DNA of 13,683 nucleotides, taken from Acholeplasmataceae bacterium (GTDB taxonomy: Bacteria > Bacillota > Negativicutes > Acidaminococcales > Acidaminococcaceae). The notes under the pieces are model-generated. The model made no database searches. It saw only the letters and a list, made by a program, of their open reading frames with translations, and was not told the origin of the DNA. Position 1 is the first letter of the stretch, and the number at the start of each line of letters is the position of its first letter. A program made the position numbers and the translations under genes. Below are positions 13,202 to 13,683 of this stretch, in pieces. Location of the stretch: assembly GCA_012719555.1 (NCBI GenBank), contig JAAYAE010000147.1:1-13683 (forward strand), given 5' to 3'.

Positions 13202-13621
13202 TTAACTATGCTTATGTTCAAAACACATTGTAATTTTAGTCCCTTGATTAATTACCGTATCTATTGCAAATTTATCTGAGCATTTCATCATGTTTGGCAA
13301 GCCCATACCAGCACCAAATCCCAAAGCGCGCACATAATCAGGTGCTGTAGAAAATCCCTCCTGCATGGCCTGTTTAACGTCGGCAATACCAGGGCCCTTA
13401 TCACTAACAGTGATAACAGTACTCTCTGTATTAATATCTGCTTGTACTATGCCGCCACCTGCATGAATAAGTGCATTCATTTCGCCTTCATAAGTTCCTA
13501 TTGCAACTCTACGCACCACATCTGCTTCCACACCTAGACGTTGTAAGGCTTTTTTTACACGAGCCGAGGCCTCGCCTGCTCTATCAAAATCATTGCCCGG
13601 TACTTCATATATTAATTTCAT
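13202..13621 (-). CDS. RsbW-type serine-kinase/anti-sigma-like ATPase
   Basis: 139-residue single-domain GHKL ATPase resembling anti-sigma factor serine kinases (RsbW/SpoIIAB). N-box GTYEGEMNALIHA (E45, N49), G1 DKGPGI (74-79) and G2 GFGAGMGLPNM (101-111) are present, so ATP binding is likely. RsbW proteins bind a sigma factor or phosphorylate a serine on a partner; no sigma or anti-anti-sigma gene lies in the window. It immediately precedes hydS, which suggests HydS passes its redox signal to this kinase, or the kinase acts on a DRTGG protein. Start ATG follows AAGGGATGAG; the upstream gene ends 5 nt before it. Confidence 0.85.
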   Translation of the reverse strand: MKLIYEVPGNDFDRAGEASARVKKALQRLGVEADVVRRVAIGTYEGEMNALIHAGGGIVQADINTESTVITVSDKGPGIADVKQAMQEGFSTAPDYVRALGFGAGMGLPNMMKCSDKFAIDTVINQGTKITMCFEHKHS

Positions 13622-13626
13622 CTAAT

Positions 13627-13683
13627 TTAGCTCATCCCTTTTGTTTCATTGATATGACAAGCAGGTAACCCTAGTTTGTACAA
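13627..13683 (-). CDS. Partial C-terminus of an upstream gene, cut by the window edge
   Basis: An open frame runs in from the window edge and ends at TAA (13627-13629) after 18 codons reading LYKLGLPACHINETKGMS. It stops 5 nt before the RsbW-like start, the tight spacing seen throughout the operon. The sequence resembles the tail of a small cytosolic protein. By context it might be another DRTGG-type or signalling protein, but 18 residues cannot prove a family. Confidence 0.5.
   Translation of the reverse strand: MYKLGLPACHINETKGMS

Overview
The window looks like the chromosome of a low-GC, strictly anaerobic, propionate-forming Firmicute. My best guess is a Negativicutes-type succinate fermenter (Phascolarctobacterium/Acidaminococcaceae-like). 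This rests on gene content only: a split B12-dependent methylmalonyl-CoA mutase beside a succinate/propionate CoA-transferase, and a multi-subunit NADH-linked [FeFe]-hydrogenase locus. Every convincing gene is on the minus strand, so transcription runs from high to low coordinates. No insertion sequences, CRISPR arrays, tRNAs or rRNAs were seen.

Region 1 (13683 to about 10695, upstream in transcription) is a sensory/regulatory block. It holds the last 18 codons of an upstream gene, an RsbW-type ATPase, a HydS-like [FeFe]-hydrogenase homologue with an extra C-terminal Fe-S domain, a DRTGG-domain protein and a PHP-family phosphoesterase. Gaps are short or ATGA overlaps. Region 2 (10694 to 5569) starts with a 131-bp promoter region carrying several inverted repeats. 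The structural hydrogenase operon follows: NuoE-like subunit, a second HATPase protein, a small [2Fe-2S] protein, NuoF-like flavoprotein and catalytic HydA. This is the Hnd/HydABC order with an ATPase inserted. A strong hairpin plus T9 tract ends it at 5509-5545.

Region 3 (5508 to 4912) has no convincing protein gene. It contains what looks like a complete small-RNA gene of about 150 nt: a sigma-A-like promoter (5207-5235), a multi-hairpin body, and a hairpin plus U7 terminator (5050-5098). I could not assign it to an RNA family. A second, extended -10 promoter (5002-5030) lies just downstream of that terminator and probably serves the next operon.

Region 4 (4911 to 1) is the succinate-to-propionate operon: CoA-transferase, mutase catalytic subunit, mutase B12 subunit and the MeaB GTPase chaperone, ended by a terminator at 22-58. 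A 206-nt gap between the CoA-transferase and mutase genes holds five consecutive hairpins and no recognisable cobalamin-riboswitch box. Another perfect 10-bp hairpin without a U-tract separates the B12 subunit from meaB. Methylmalonyl-CoA epimerase and decarboxylase, expected for the full pathway, are not in the window.

Taken together, the locus links two outlets of anaerobic redox balance: hydrogen cycling from NADH/ferredoxin, with a probable built-in redox or H2 sensor, and the succinate-propionate branch. Between them lies an apparently independent non-coding RNA gene, which with the five-hairpin leader is the least explained part of the window.
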